Below, piece by piece: positions 16,473 to 24,459 of a DNA stretch of 35,523 bases. The position numbers and the translations under genes are program-made. Within the stretch, counting starts at the first letter, position 1. Each line of letters opens with the position of its first letter. The notes under the pieces are model-generated. The model was not told where the DNA came from and did not search any database. It saw nothing but the letters and a program-made list of their open reading frames with translations. This DNA is from Mycobacterium sp. AT1 (GTDB lineage Bacteria; Actinomycetota; Actinomycetes; Mycobacteriales; Mycobacteriaceae), in contig NZ_MVOC01000034.1 in NCBI RefSeq assembly GCF_002043095.1, forward strand, positions 1 through 35,523. Reading direction: 5' to 3'.

Positions 16473-16829
16473 GTGTCGAATCCAGAGATCGGGGCTGACT
16501 GCTGCGTCACGGCGCCGTTGTTGCGCGAGCCCTTGACGGAACCTGCCGCCGTCGAGATGGCGAAGAAGCTGAAGGCGCTCGCCGATCCGGTGCGGTTGCG
16601 GCTGTTCAGCGCCATCGCCAGCCACGCGGGCGGCGAGGCCTGCGTGTGCGACGTCTCCGGCGGCGTCGACGTGTCTCAGCCCACGGTGTCGCACCATCTC
16701 AAGGTGCTGCGTGACGCCGGTCTGCTGACCTCGCAGCGTCGGGCATCCTGGGTGTACTACGCCGTGGTTCCCGAAGCACTGCAGGACGTCTCGGCCCTGC
16801 TCGATCTCGCCACGCCGGTGACGGCGTGA
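16473..16829 (+). CDS. arsR: ArsR/SmtB family arsenic-responsive repressor
   Basis: A 118-residue winged-helix repressor. The recognition helix region is VSQPTVSHHLKVLRDAGLL (about residues 67-85). Cysteines occur as an N-terminal pair C10-C11 and as CVCD (C57, C59) before the recognition helix. This matches the actinobacterial type of As(III) site known from Corynebacterium glutamicum ArsR (Cys15-Cys16-Cys55), not the E. coli type. There is no ribosome binding site before the GTG, and a leaderless start is likely. It overlaps acr3 as GTGA, the first gene of an arsR-acr3-arsC operon. Confidence 0.92.
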   Translation: MSNPEIGADCCVTAPLLREPLTEPAAVEMAKKLKALADPVRLRLFSAIASHAGGEACVCDVSGGVDVSQPTVSHHLKVLRDAGLLTSQRRASWVYYAVVPEALQDVSALLDLATPVTA

Positions 16830-17911
16830 CCTCGGCTTCGCCGGTGGCGGCGAAGTTGTCCACCCTGGACCGGTTCCTTCCGGTGTGGATCGGCGTCGCG
16901 ATGGTCGCCGGCCTGCTGCTCGGTCGCTGGATCCCGGGATTGAACACCGCGCTGGAAAGCGTTCAGCTCGACGGCATTTCGCTGCCGATCGCCCTCGGCC
17001 TGTTGATCATGATGTACCCGGTGCTCGCCAAGGTCCGCTACGACCGCCTCGACACCGTCACCGAGGACCGCAAGCTGCTGCTCAGCTCACTGCTGTTGAA
17101 CTGGGTGTTCGGGCCGGCATTGATGTTCGCCCTGGCCTGGTTGATGCTGCCGGACCTGCCCGAGTACCGCACCGGGCTGATCATCGTCGGCCTGGCGCGC
17201 TGCATCGCCATGGTCGTCATCTGGAACGACCTCGCCTGCGGTGACCGCGAAGCCGCCGCCGTCCTGGTCGCACTCAACTCGATCTTCCAGGTCGTGATGT
17301 TCGCCGTCCTCGGCTGGTTCTACCTGACGGTGCTACCCGGCTGGCTCGGCCTCGAGCAGACCACCATCAGCACCTCGCCGTGGCAGATTGCCAAGTCGGT
17401 ACTCATCTTCCTCGGCATCCCCCTCGTTGCCGGATACCTCTCCCGCCGACTCGGCGAGAAGGCCAAGGGCCGCGACTGGTACGAGTCCACGTACCTGCCC
17501 CGCGTCGGACCGTGGGCGCTCTACGGCCTGCTGTTCACCATCGTGATTCTCTTTGCGCTGCAAGGAGAACAGATCACCGGCCGACCTCTCGACGTGGTGC
17601 GGATCGCGCTTCCGCTGCTCGTCTACTTCGCCGTCATGTGGGGCGGCGGGTACCTGCTCGGCGCCGCGATAGGCCTGGGCTACCAACGCACCACCACCCT
17701 GGCCTTCACCGCGGCGGGCAACAACTTCGAGCTGGCCATCGCCGTCGCGATCGCCACTTACGGCGCCACCTCCGGCCAAGCCCTGGCCGGGGTCGTCGGC
17801 CCACTGATCGAGGTGCCCGTTCTGGTCGGCCTGGTCTACGTGTCACTGGCACTGCGCCGCCGCTTCGCCGATCAACACCAGGCCGTCTCGACGGGACGGA
17901 CGGCATCGTGA
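16826..17911 (+). CDS. acr3: Acr3 family arsenite efflux transporter
   Basis: A 361-residue protein with about ten transmembrane helices (bile acid:sodium symporter superfamily) that extrudes arsenite. The functionally essential Cys of Acr3 is seen in GLARCIAMVVIWNDLACGD (C126), and the conserved Glu-bearing segments are GNNFELAIAVAIATYG (E302) and GPLIEVPVLV (E329). The GTG start overlaps the arsR stop. The 3' end overlaps arsC by four bases. This is the working pump of the left ars module. Confidence 0.94.
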   Translation: MTSASPVAAKLSTLDRFLPVWIGVAMVAGLLLGRWIPGLNTALESVQLDGISLPIALGLLIMMYPVLAKVRYDRLDTVTEDRKLLLSSLLLNWVFGPALMFALAWLMLPDLPEYRTGLIIVGLARCIAMVVIWNDLACGDREAAAVLVALNSIFQVVMFAVLGWFYLTVLPGWLGLEQTTISTSPWQIAKSVLIFLGIPLVAGYLSRRLGEKAKGRDWYESTYLPRVGPWALYGLLFTIVILFALQGEQITGRPLDVVRIALPLLVYFAVMWGGGYLLGAAIGLGYQRTTTLAFTAAGNNFELAIAVAIATYGATSGQALAGVVGPLIEVPVLVGLVYVSLALRRRFADQHQAVSTGRTAS

Positions 17912-18324
17912 CCACACCGTCCGTCTTGTTCGTCTGTGTGAAGAACGGCGGCAAGTCACAGATGGCCGCCGGGCTGATGCGCCAGCTGGCAGGCGACACC
18001 GTGGCCGTTCATTCAGCGGGCACCGCACCCGGCACGGCCGTCAACGGCCTTTCCGCCCAGGCACTTCTGGAGGTCGGCGTGGACATCACCGCCGAGGTGC
18101 CCAGGCCGGTGGACTACGCGCTGGCCCGCGACGTCGACGTCGTCATCACGTTGGGCCGGGAAGCCCGTCTCGATCCGCCGCCGGGAACCAGGGTCGAAAA
18201 TTGGGACACCGACGAACCGTCCGAACGGGGCGTCGAGGGCATCGAACGAATGCGCCTGATCCGCGACGACATCGCCGCTCGCGTGCAACGCCTCTACTCG
18301 ACGCTCACCGACTCCACCCCGTGA
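17908..18324 (+). CDS. arsC: arsenate reductase, LMW-phosphatase / mycothiol transferase type
   Basis: A 138-residue protein that converts arsenate to arsenite for export by Acr3. The phosphate-binding loop is CVKNGGKSQMA: the nucleophile is C10, but the Arg of the classical CX5R loop is Lys (K16). No Cys pair like that of thioredoxin-linked ArsC is present in the second half, which fits the actinobacterial arsenate-mycothiol transferases that use mycothiol and mycoredoxin. It overlaps acr3 by four bases and runs convergently into the MFS gene, sharing 20 bases. Confidence 0.9.
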   Translation: MTTPSVLFVCVKNGGKSQMAAGLMRQLAGDTVAVHSAGTAPGTAVNGLSAQALLEVGVDITAEVPRPVDYALARDVDVVITLGREARLDPPPGTRVENWDTDEPSERGVEGIERMRLIRDDIAARVQRLYSTLTDSTP

Positions 18325-19507
18325 CTCGCGGCCGGGACCCCGCCGCCAGCAGCGCCCCGGCTGCCGCGATCGCGCCGAGGACCACGAACATGGCGGCATA
18401 CCCGCCGAGCAGGCTGGCCAGGGCTGCGCCGACGAACGGACCGACGGCGGTGGCGATCATGATGGGAGCGTTGAGATATGCGCTGAGGTGTCCGTAGTGG
18501 GTGGCACCCCAGCGTTCGGTGACGGCCGTGGCTTGTAGCAGCGTCATGATGCCGCGCATCACTCCCGCCCCGATGGCCACCGCCACCAGTGCGGCGTACG
18601 CGGTGAACATTCCGAGCAGCGCCGTGGTGGCCGCAATCCCGGCCATGATGATCACCGTTCGGGGGACGACGCCGACGCGCCGCACCAGCGTTTGATAGCC
18701 CAATCGGCCCAGCACCTGGCCGGCGCCGCCGAGCCCGAGTGCGACGGCCGCGGCGCCGGTGCCGATGCCGCGTTGACTCATCGACGGCACCAGGTTCGCG
18801 ATCACCGCGTACGACGCCAGTCCGGCGAGCGCGAACCCCGCGACGAGTGCCACGAATGCACCGCTGCGGGCAGTGTGCGTCGGTGATTCGACGTGGCGCC
18901 CTGCCACCGGCGGCCATGGGCGCCGCAGTCCGAAGAAGTGCGCGGGGATCGTGACCACCGCCATGACCAACGCTAGCACCAAATAGGTTTGGCGCCAATC
19001 CATCTGAGCCGACAACGCCGCGGTCAGGGGCGCGAACACGGTGCTCGCGAAACCGGCAACCAGGGTCAGCACCGTGAGCGCCCGCACCGCGTCGACGCCG
19101 AAGAACCGGGTCAACGCCGCAAAGGCGGGTGCGTAGAACACCGCGCTCATCGCCACGCCACTGACGATCCACGCCGCCACGAACGAGCCGTAGTTCGGCG
19201 CGACCGCCACACCGACCACCGACAGGCAGCCGAGTGCCGACCCGGCCGTCATGATCCAGCGCGGGCCGACGCGGTCCAGCCACCGCCCCACCGGGATCCC
19301 CGCCACCGCCGCGGTCACCAGACCCGCCGAGAACGCCGCGGTCACCGCAGGCGCCGACCAGCCGGTGTCGGCGCTGATCTGCTCGGACAGAACCGTGAAC
19401 GCGTAGTAGAGCACGCCCCAGCTGGTGATCTCGGTGACGCACAGCGTGGTCAGCACCCAGCGCAAGCCGTGCGATGCGGGTGGCGCCTGCGCGGGTCGGG
19501 GACTCAT
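18305..19507 (-). CDS. MFS transporter in arsenic island
   Basis: A 400-residue major facilitator protein with about twelve transmembrane helices. The motif-A-like loop after TM2 is GRWLDRVGPRW; a central cytosolic loop (RRPWPPVAGRHVESPTHTARS) divides the halves. The family resembles monocarboxylate-type MFS permeases. Its ATG overlaps the stop of the ArsO-like flavoprotein gene (ATGA), so the two are made together and probably handle the same compound: the flavoprotein makes or modifies an arsenical or thiol adduct and this carrier exports it. ArsJ-like or ArsK-like exporters are possible comparisons; direct assignment is not supported. Confidence 0.85.
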   Translation of the reverse strand: MSPRPAQAPPASHGLRWVLTTLCVTEITSWGVLYYAFTVLSEQISADTGWSAPAVTAAFSAGLVTAAVAGIPVGRWLDRVGPRWIMTAGSALGCLSVVGVAVAPNYGSFVAAWIVSGVAMSAVFYAPAFAALTRFFGVDAVRALTVLTLVAGFASTVFAPLTAALSAQMDWRQTYLVLALVMAVVTIPAHFFGLRRPWPPVAGRHVESPTHTARSGAFVALVAGFALAGLASYAVIANLVPSMSQRGIGTGAAAVALGLGGAGQVLGRLGYQTLVRRVGVVPRTVIIMAGIAATTALLGMFTAYAALVAVAIGAGVMRGIMTLLQATAVTERWGATHYGHLSAYLNAPIMIATAVGPFVGAALASLLGGYAAMFVVLGAIAAAGALLAAGSRPRVTGWSR

Positions 19508-20823
19508 CCGCCAATCGTATTGAGCGTCAACGTCGCCGGTGCCGAACCGCAACACCCGGCGGCGTCGTCGTCCTCGGGATCGTCGAACAGTCCTGCGCCG
19601 TTGCACACCCCGGTGTCGGGGAGGGTGAGTTCGACGCGTCGCGCGGCCTCGTGGTCGCCGGCCAGTTCGGCGGCGATGCTGCGCACCTGCTCATAGCCGG
19701 TCATCGCCAGGAAGGTCGGCGCTCGCCCGTAGGACTTCATCCCCACGATGTAGAGATCCTGCTCCGGATGCGCGAGTTCGGTTGCGCCGTGCGGCAGCAC
19801 GCTCCCACAGGAGTGCGCGTTGGGGTCGATCGACGGGGCCAGCCGGACCGGCGCCTGCAGGATCGGATCCAGCTCGATGCGCATCTCGGACAGGAACGAC
19901 AGGTCCGGGCGGAACCCGGTGAGGACGACGACGTGGTCGGCTGGCGGCAGCGCACGACCGTCCTCGGCGACGACGACGGCGCGCCCGTCCACCAGGTCGA
20001 CGCGCTCGGTCCGGAAACCGGTCAGCAGGGCGACCAGCCCCGCCTCGACGGCGTCACGGGATCGCACACCCAGGGCACCACGCTGGGGAAGTTCGTCGGC
20101 GACCCCGCCGCCGAAGGTTCCGTCGGTCACCCCGCGGCGCAACACCCACGTCACCCTCGTCGACGCGTCCTCGCGGACGACCTCGCCGAGCTGGATCACC
20201 GCGGTCATCGCCGAATGCCCGCTGCCGACCACAACGACGTGCGTGCCCGCGGCCGCCGAAGCCTGTTGCGGCGTCGGCGGGACGTAGCTCACCAGTCCGG
20301 CGTCGGCGGCCGCCCGCTCCCCCGTTGCCGGAACGCCCTCGGCGCCAGCCGGATTGGGCTGCCCCCAGGTGCCGGAGGCGTCGACCACCGCACGTGCCCG
20401 TACCCGCCGTTCGGATCCCTCGGCGCCACTAGTGCGGACGACGAACGGAACGTCGGCGCGGCCGGGGCTGACCAGCCGATCCCGGCCCAGCCGGGTCACC
20501 GCGTGCACTCGCGTGCCGTAGCGCACGTGCTCGCCGAGGACGGCCGCCACCGGCGCGAGGTAGGCGTCGACCCACTGGCGGCCGGTGGGGAAGCCCGCGG
20601 CCGGGGTGACCCACCCCGTCGGTTCGAGCAGTCGGGCGGCGGCGGGGTCGACGAGCTCGGGCCAGGGCGAGAAGGTCCGGACGTGCGCCCATTGCTCGAC
20701 CGCCGATCCCGGACCGGGCCCGGCCTCCAACACCAGTGGCACGATGCCGCGCTCCAGCAGGTGGGCGGCTGCCGCCAGTCCCAACGGTCCGGCGCCGATT
20801 ACCACGACGGGCAACTCCGACAT
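19504..20823 (-). CDS. FAD/NAD(P)-binding monooxygenase-like protein (putative ArsO)
   Basis: A 439-residue flavoprotein with two dinucleotide-binding loops, VVIGAGPLGLAAAAHL (residues 7-22, FAD) and VVVVGSGHSAMTA (about 195-207, NADPH). DASGTWGQPNP and VLTGFRPDLSFL also occur, as in flavin-containing monooxygenases and the ArsO proteins of ars operons. The C-terminal tail carries three cysteines (C407, C424, C425) in a Gly/Asp-rich stretch, GVCNGAG and AAGCCGSAP, possibly an arsenic-binding site. The ATG has AAGGAG six bases upstream. It is divergent from the second arsR gene and coupled to the MFS gene. Its reaction is unproven. Confidence 0.8.
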   Translation of the reverse strand: MSELPVVVIGAGPLGLAAAAHLLERGIVPLVLEAGPGPGSAVEQWAHVRTFSPWPELVDPAAARLLEPTGWVTPAAGFPTGRQWVDAYLAPVAAVLGEHVRYGTRVHAVTRLGRDRLVSPGRADVPFVVRTSGAEGSERRVRARAVVDASGTWGQPNPAGAEGVPATGERAAADAGLVSYVPPTPQQASAAAGTHVVVVGSGHSAMTAVIQLGEVVREDASTRVTWVLRRGVTDGTFGGGVADELPQRGALGVRSRDAVEAGLVALLTGFRTERVDLVDGRAVVVAEDGRALPPADHVVVLTGFRPDLSFLSEMRIELDPILQAPVRLAPSIDPNAHSCGSVLPHGATELAHPEQDLYIVGMKSYGRAPTFLAMTGYEQVRSIAAELAGDHEAARRVELTLPDTGVCNGAGLFDDPEDDDAAGCCGSAPATLTLNTIGG

Positions 20824-20835
20824 GCCGCACTCCTT

Positions 20836-20855
20836 CCATCGACGTTCTTCGATGG
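20836..20855. promoter_or_regulatory. 7-6-7 palindrome in the arsO-arsR divergent region
   Basis: CCATCGA (20836-20842) and TCGATGG (20849-20855) form a perfect inverted repeat just upstream of the flavoprotein gene's ribosome binding site. It has the same 7-6-7 geometry as the palindrome before the first arsR gene, though the half-sites differ. Confidence 0.5.
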
Positions 20856-20875
20856 GTTCATCGTGCGCAACGCAT

Positions 20876-20889
20876 CGATGTTTGTCAAT
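20876..20889 (+). promoter_or_regulatory. ArsR-site-like motif shared with first arsR leader
   Basis: CGATGTTTGTCAAT agrees with CGATATCCGTCAAT of the first arsR leader at 11 of 14 positions. It lies 12 bases before this arsR start, against 8 bases at the other. CGCAT and ATGCG (20871-20875, 20888-20892) flank it as an inverted repeat. Confidence 0.45.
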
Positions 20890-20901
20890 GCGTATGGCAC
20901 C

Positions 20902-21261
20902 ATGGACGACATGGCCGCTTCCGTGACGACAGCCGACCTTGCCGTCTGCTGCTCACCGCTGACCGGCGGTGTGTTGAAAACCGTTGCCGCCGAACGCCTT
21001 GCATCCATGTTCAAGGCGCTCGCCGACCCGGCGCGGGTCAAGGTGGTGTCGCTCATCGCGGCATCTGACGACGGCGAAGCGTGCATCTGCGACCTCACCG
21101 GACCGCTTGGGCTGAGCCAACCCACGGTGTCCCACCACATGAAGATGCTGGTCGACGTCGGCCTCGTCAGCCGCGATCAGCGGGGCAAGTGGGCGTACTA
21201 CCGCGTCAACGGCGACGTCCTTGAGACGCTGGCCGGAGCCCTGTCACCGCAGCGTCGCTGA
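20902..21261 (+). CDS. arsR: second ArsR/SmtB family repressor
   Basis: A 119-residue ArsR paralogue. The recognition helix region LSQPTVSHHMKMLVDVGLV is almost the same as in the first arsR. It also shares the Cys layout: an N-terminal pair C16-C17 and CICD (C61, C63), the C. glutamicum-type As(III) site. Candidate starts are the ATGs at 20902 and 20911; neither has a clear Shine-Dalgarno, and 20902 is kept because it matches the length of the paralogue. It is divergent from the ArsO-like/MFS pair, which it probably controls, and ends eight bases from the convergent gntR stop. Confidence 0.88.
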   Translation: MDDMAASVTTADLAVCCSPLTGGVLKTVAAERLASMFKALADPARVKVVSLIAASDDGEACICDLTGPLGLSQPTVSHHMKMLVDVGLVSRDQRGKWAYYRVNGDVLETLAGALSPQRR

Positions 21262-21269
21262 CGTGGTGA

Positions 21270-21932
21270 TCACGTGTCGAGCTCGTCCAGGATCGGCGAC
21301 AGGGCCTCCCAGTTGTGCCGGGTGGCCTCTGCGGCGCCCTCCGCATCACCTTGACGGCAAAGTTCGATGATTCGCTTGTGCTGCGCTATCGACTGACGTC
21401 CGGAAAGCGAAGAGAAGCGCAAGAACTCGACGCGGCGAAGTACCGGGGTGACCTGTTCGAGGACGACGGGGATCACCTCGTTCAGGCTGGCGACGACGAA
21501 GATGTCGTGGAACGCGTCGTCGGCGCGCATCCCAGACTCGGCGTCCGTCGCGGAGACGGCCACGGCGAACTCCTTGTTTGCCCGCGTCAACGCGGCGTAT
21601 TCGCCCTTGCCCATCAGCGGTACGGCTATCCGGACCGCAAGCGCGTGGAGGGACGCTGCGACGTCCTGGGCGTCGAGTACCGCCTTGCGCTCGATGGGCG
21701 AGACCACGGTCGACCGACCAGGCAACGTGTGAACCAGTCCAGCCGTCTCCAGCCGGGCAATGGCTTCCCGGATCGGAGTGCGACTGATTCCCAGCCACTT
21801 CTCCAGTTCGGGATCGCGCAACGTCTCCCCCGGCGCGAGTGTGCCGTTGACGATGGCGTCCCTGATCGACACGTATGCCTGGTCTCGCAGCAGCGACCGT
21901 CGATGTCTTCCGTGTTCATCTGGCACCGGCAT
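21270..21932 (-). CDS. GntR family regulator, FCD subfamily
   Basis: A 220-residue regulator. The winged HTH occupies about residues 12-78 (GETLRDPELEKWLGISRTPIREAIARLETAGLV). The C-terminal FCD helical effector domain follows at about 90-212, with metal/ligand residues plausible in DDAFHDIFV and AQHKRIIEL. FCD regulators typically bind carboxylic acids and control catabolic operons. It is the last gene of the minus-strand cluster, 21 bases after the GMC gene. No ribosome binding site is visible; the start region is AT-rich and carries a palindromic motif also found in the cluster promoter, so autoregulation is likely. Confidence 0.9.
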   Translation of the reverse strand: MPVPDEHGRHRRSLLRDQAYVSIRDAIVNGTLAPGETLRDPELEKWLGISRTPIREAIARLETAGLVHTLPGRSTVVSPIERKAVLDAQDVAASLHALAVRIAVPLMGKGEYAALTRANKEFAVAVSATDAESGMRADDAFHDIFVVASLNEVIPVVLEQVTPVLRRVEFLRFSSLSGRQSIAQHKRIIELCRQGDAEGAAEATRHNWEALSPILDELDT

Positions 21933-21949
21933 GCAAAATATCTTATGCC
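21928..21949. promoter_or_regulatory. candidate GntR site over the gntR start codon
   Basis: GGCAT (21928-21932) and ATGCC (21945-21949) flank an AT-rich centre that is palindromic at 12 of 16 positions over 21929-21944 (GCAAAATATCTTATGC without its first bases is close to symmetric). CATGCAAAATAT at 21930-21941 recurs with one mismatch in the promoter at 25344-25355. It stands out in otherwise GC-rich DNA. Confidence 0.4.
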
Positions 21950-21953
21950 AGGT

Positions 21954-23504
21954 TCACGGGTCAGACGGGAACCGCCCGCGAATCAAATCCGCAGCCTTCT
22001 CGCCGATCATGATCGCTGCGGCATTGGTGTTGACGGGCACGATTCTGGGCATGATGGAGGCGTCGGCCACGCGCAAGCCCGTCAGTCCGTGCACCCGCAA
22101 GTCGGGGTCCACCACCGCCTCGGACCCGGTTCCCATGGCACAGCTGCCAACTGGGTGGTAGTACGTTCCGGTGCTGTGCGCCAGGAATGCCCGCAGCGCC
22201 TTCTCGTCGGTGGCCTCGGGCCCGGGCAGCACCTCACGGCCGCGCCACGGCCTGAACGGTCCACTGGCCGCGATCTCACGGGCCACGGCCAGACCGTGCA
22301 TCATCCGCTGCACGTCGGACTCCGCGCCAAGGTAATTCGGATCGATCAGGGGCGCGGTGGCCGGGTCTGGCCCCGCAAGCCGGATCGACCCGCGGGCGTC
22401 GGGCACCGTGGCGAATCCAAGGGTGAAGCTGTTCACGGGGGTCACCAGGTGGGGCAGGTGGAACGGCACGTGAATGAACATCAACTGCATGTCCGGACCG
22501 TCGAGCGTGTCGTCGCTGCGCCACAGCATGGACGCCTCGGCGAGGTTGGTCTGGCCGGCAGGTACCGGCTGCGCGGATTCGTAGACGACCCCGCAGAGCG
22601 GGTGGTCGTGCAGATTGCGACCCACCCCGGGAAGGTCGTGCACGACGGTGACGTCGGCGGCGTGCAGTTCTTCGGCCGGTCCCACCCCGGACAGGAGCAA
22701 TAACCGTGGTGAGTCCACCGCACCCGCACTCAGCACGACCTCGGTGTCCGCATGGGCGGTGACGAGTCGCCCTCCTCGCTCGAAATCCACTCCGACACAA
22801 CGATTTCCATCGAATCGTAGCTGCCGCGCCCGAGATTCGGTCGAGATGGTCAGGTTGGGCCGGTGAGCCACCGGGTGCAGATAGGCCGCCGCGGTGCTCT
22901 GCCGCGTGCCCTTGGTGATCGTCAGGTCGTGCCAACCGGCGCCTTCGGCGTTGGCGCCGTTGAAGTCGGCGGTCAGCGGGTAGCCCGCCGCGACGGCGCC
23001 CTCGAGGAAGACCTGGGAGAGGGGGTTGGCGACCTCGGTCGAGGCAATCGCAGGGCGCAGAGGACCGTCGGTACCGCGGTAGTGCCGATCACGGCCGCAG
23101 ACCGTCTCCATGCGCCGGAAGTAGGGCAGCACGGACTCGTAGTCCCAGCCCGTACAGCCGTCCTTCGCCCAGGCGTCGAAATCACTTGGGTGGCCTCGCA
23201 GGAACACCATGGCGTTGATGCTGCTGCTGCCGCCGAGTGTGTGTCCCCGTGGCCAGTTCCGCGTCCGGCCATCGGCATTCGTCTGCGGGACAGTGTCGTA
23301 GGCGTAGTCGACGTCGGTCCCCCACAGAGAGGGCCAGGCCGGCGGCGTGGCGATCTCCGGTCTGGTGTCGGCCGACCCGGACTCGAGCAACAGCACCCGA
23401 ACGGACGGGTCCTCCGACAATCGGGCGGCGACGACGCACCCGGCCGAGCCGGCGCCGATCACCACGTAGTCGTAACGGTCGGATGTACCGCCGGTGTTCG
23501 TCAT
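21954..23504 (-). CDS. GMC family FAD-dependent oxidoreductase
   Basis: A 516-residue glucose-methanol-choline oxidoreductase. The FAD-binding loop is YVVIGAGSAGCVVAARLSE near the N-terminus. GMC signature 1 is visible around GHTLGGSSSINAMVFLRG and signature 2 around LSAGAVDSPRLLLLSGVG. The catalytic base region is YYHPVGSCAMG, with the second active-site residue (Asn) in VNTNAAAIMIGEKAAD. It oxidises an alcohol to aldehyde or acid; choline-dehydrogenase-like sequence does not fix the substrate. The ATG at 23504 has only a poor ribosome site; a GTG nine bases upstream with GAGAAG before it is an alternative. In the cluster it probably processes the side chain of an aromatic or ester substrate. 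Confidence 0.9.
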   Translation of the reverse strand: MTNTGGTSDRYDYVVIGAGSAGCVVAARLSEDPSVRVLLLESGSADTRPEIATPPAWPSLWGTDVDYAYDTVPQTNADGRTRNWPRGHTLGGSSSINAMVFLRGHPSDFDAWAKDGCTGWDYESVLPYFRRMETVCGRDRHYRGTDGPLRPAIASTEVANPLSQVFLEGAVAAGYPLTADFNGANAEGAGWHDLTITKGTRQSTAAAYLHPVAHRPNLTISTESRARQLRFDGNRCVGVDFERGGRLVTAHADTEVVLSAGAVDSPRLLLLSGVGPAEELHAADVTVVHDLPGVGRNLHDHPLCGVVYESAQPVPAGQTNLAEASMLWRSDDTLDGPDMQLMFIHVPFHLPHLVTPVNSFTLGFATVPDARGSIRLAGPDPATAPLIDPNYLGAESDVQRMMHGLAVAREIAASGPFRPWRGREVLPGPEATDEKALRAFLAHSTGTYYHPVGSCAMGTGSEAVVDPDLRVHGLTGLRVADASIMPRIVPVNTNAAAIMIGEKAADLIRGRFPSDP

Positions 23505-23563
23505 GTCTTGCACGCTCTTCTCACTAGTGGATTGGGGCTTGCGTGGGCGGGGTCGCGCCGACG

Positions 23564-24433
23564 TCAGTCGGTCGGGTTCCGTGGTTGCAGCACGAAGTCG
23601 TAACGCGCGATCAGCCACGGGACCTTACATATGCCGCCGTCCGGCGTGGGCCCTGGCGCACGGCGCTCGAAATCGACGACCAGCTGGCGCTTCACACTGA
23701 ACACGGCGTCGCTGTCGAGGAAATGGGCCCCCTTGGGAAACAGGTGGGTGATCAGCGGCTCACAGCCGGGCCCGTCGATCAGGAAGTGGACGTGCGCCGG
23801 TCTGTAGTGGCTGATGTCGGTTTGCGAAATCAGTTCGCCGACTGGACCATCCATCGGAATGCTGTAGCCGACCGGCGCGATCGTCCGCACGCAATAGGCT
23901 CCAGTCGACGTCGAGGTGTACTTCCCGCGCAGTCGCGCCTCGTCGACGTCCAACTGGGCCTCATAAGCACCTTCGGCGTCGGCCTGCCACACGTCGAGCA
24001 GCGCGTCCGCCACCGGCGTGCCATCCACTCGACGGACCGTGCCGACGACGAAGAGCGGGGTCCCCGGCACCCCGTCGGACATGTCGGCCCCGAATTCGAA
24101 GGCAGGCGAGCCGTCGACGTGGAATGGGCCGAGCACCGTCGCCGGCGTGGCAGCCGGGTCGAGCCGGTGGTTCGCGTCGACGACGAGCATCGACAGACCC
24201 AGGACGTCTGAGGCAAGGATGAATTCCTCGCGCTTGCCGTCGCTGATCTGTCCCGTACGGCTGAGCCACCGCACGGCGGCCAACCATTCGGATTCGGTGA
24301 GTCCGACCGTGCGGGCGAAGTCGTGTAGGTACCGAACCAGCGTCTCCATGATCTGGGCCAGGCGCGGTTCGTGGGCGGATGACCAGCGTTCCGCGGCGAT
24401 GTCGGTGATGTTCCGTTCGGTGACCAGGTCCAT
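23564..24433 (-). CDS. intradiol ring-cleavage dioxygenase (hydroxyquinol/catechol 1,2-dioxygenase type)
   Basis: A 289-residue non-heme Fe(III) dioxygenase that opens catechol-like rings between the hydroxyls to give muconate-type acids. An N-terminal helical dimer/lipid domain (residues 1-95) precedes the beta-sandwich core with LDVWQADAEGAYE. The Tyr-Tyr-His-His iron ligands are visible in VGYSIPMDGPVG (Tyr) and SHYRPAHVHFLI (Tyr, His, His). N-terminal layout and length fit hydroxyquinol or chlorocatechol dioxygenases better than protocatechuate dioxygenase. The ATG has GAGAGGG eight bases upstream. It is 26 bases after the hydrolase gene and 59 before the GMC gene, same operon. Confidence 0.92.
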   Translation of the reverse strand: MDLVTERNITDIAAERWSSAHEPRLAQIMETLVRYLHDFARTVGLTESEWLAAVRWLSRTGQISDGKREEFILASDVLGLSMLVVDANHRLDPAATPATVLGPFHVDGSPAFEFGADMSDGVPGTPLFVVGTVRRVDGTPVADALLDVWQADAEGAYEAQLDVDEARLRGKYTSTSTGAYCVRTIAPVGYSIPMDGPVGELISQTDISHYRPAHVHFLIDGPGCEPLITHLFPKGAHFLDSDAVFSVKRQLVVDFERRAPGPTPDGGICKVPWLIARYDFVLQPRNPTD

Positions 24434-24459
24434 GTGTCGGTCCCTCTCTCGTGTGACGC

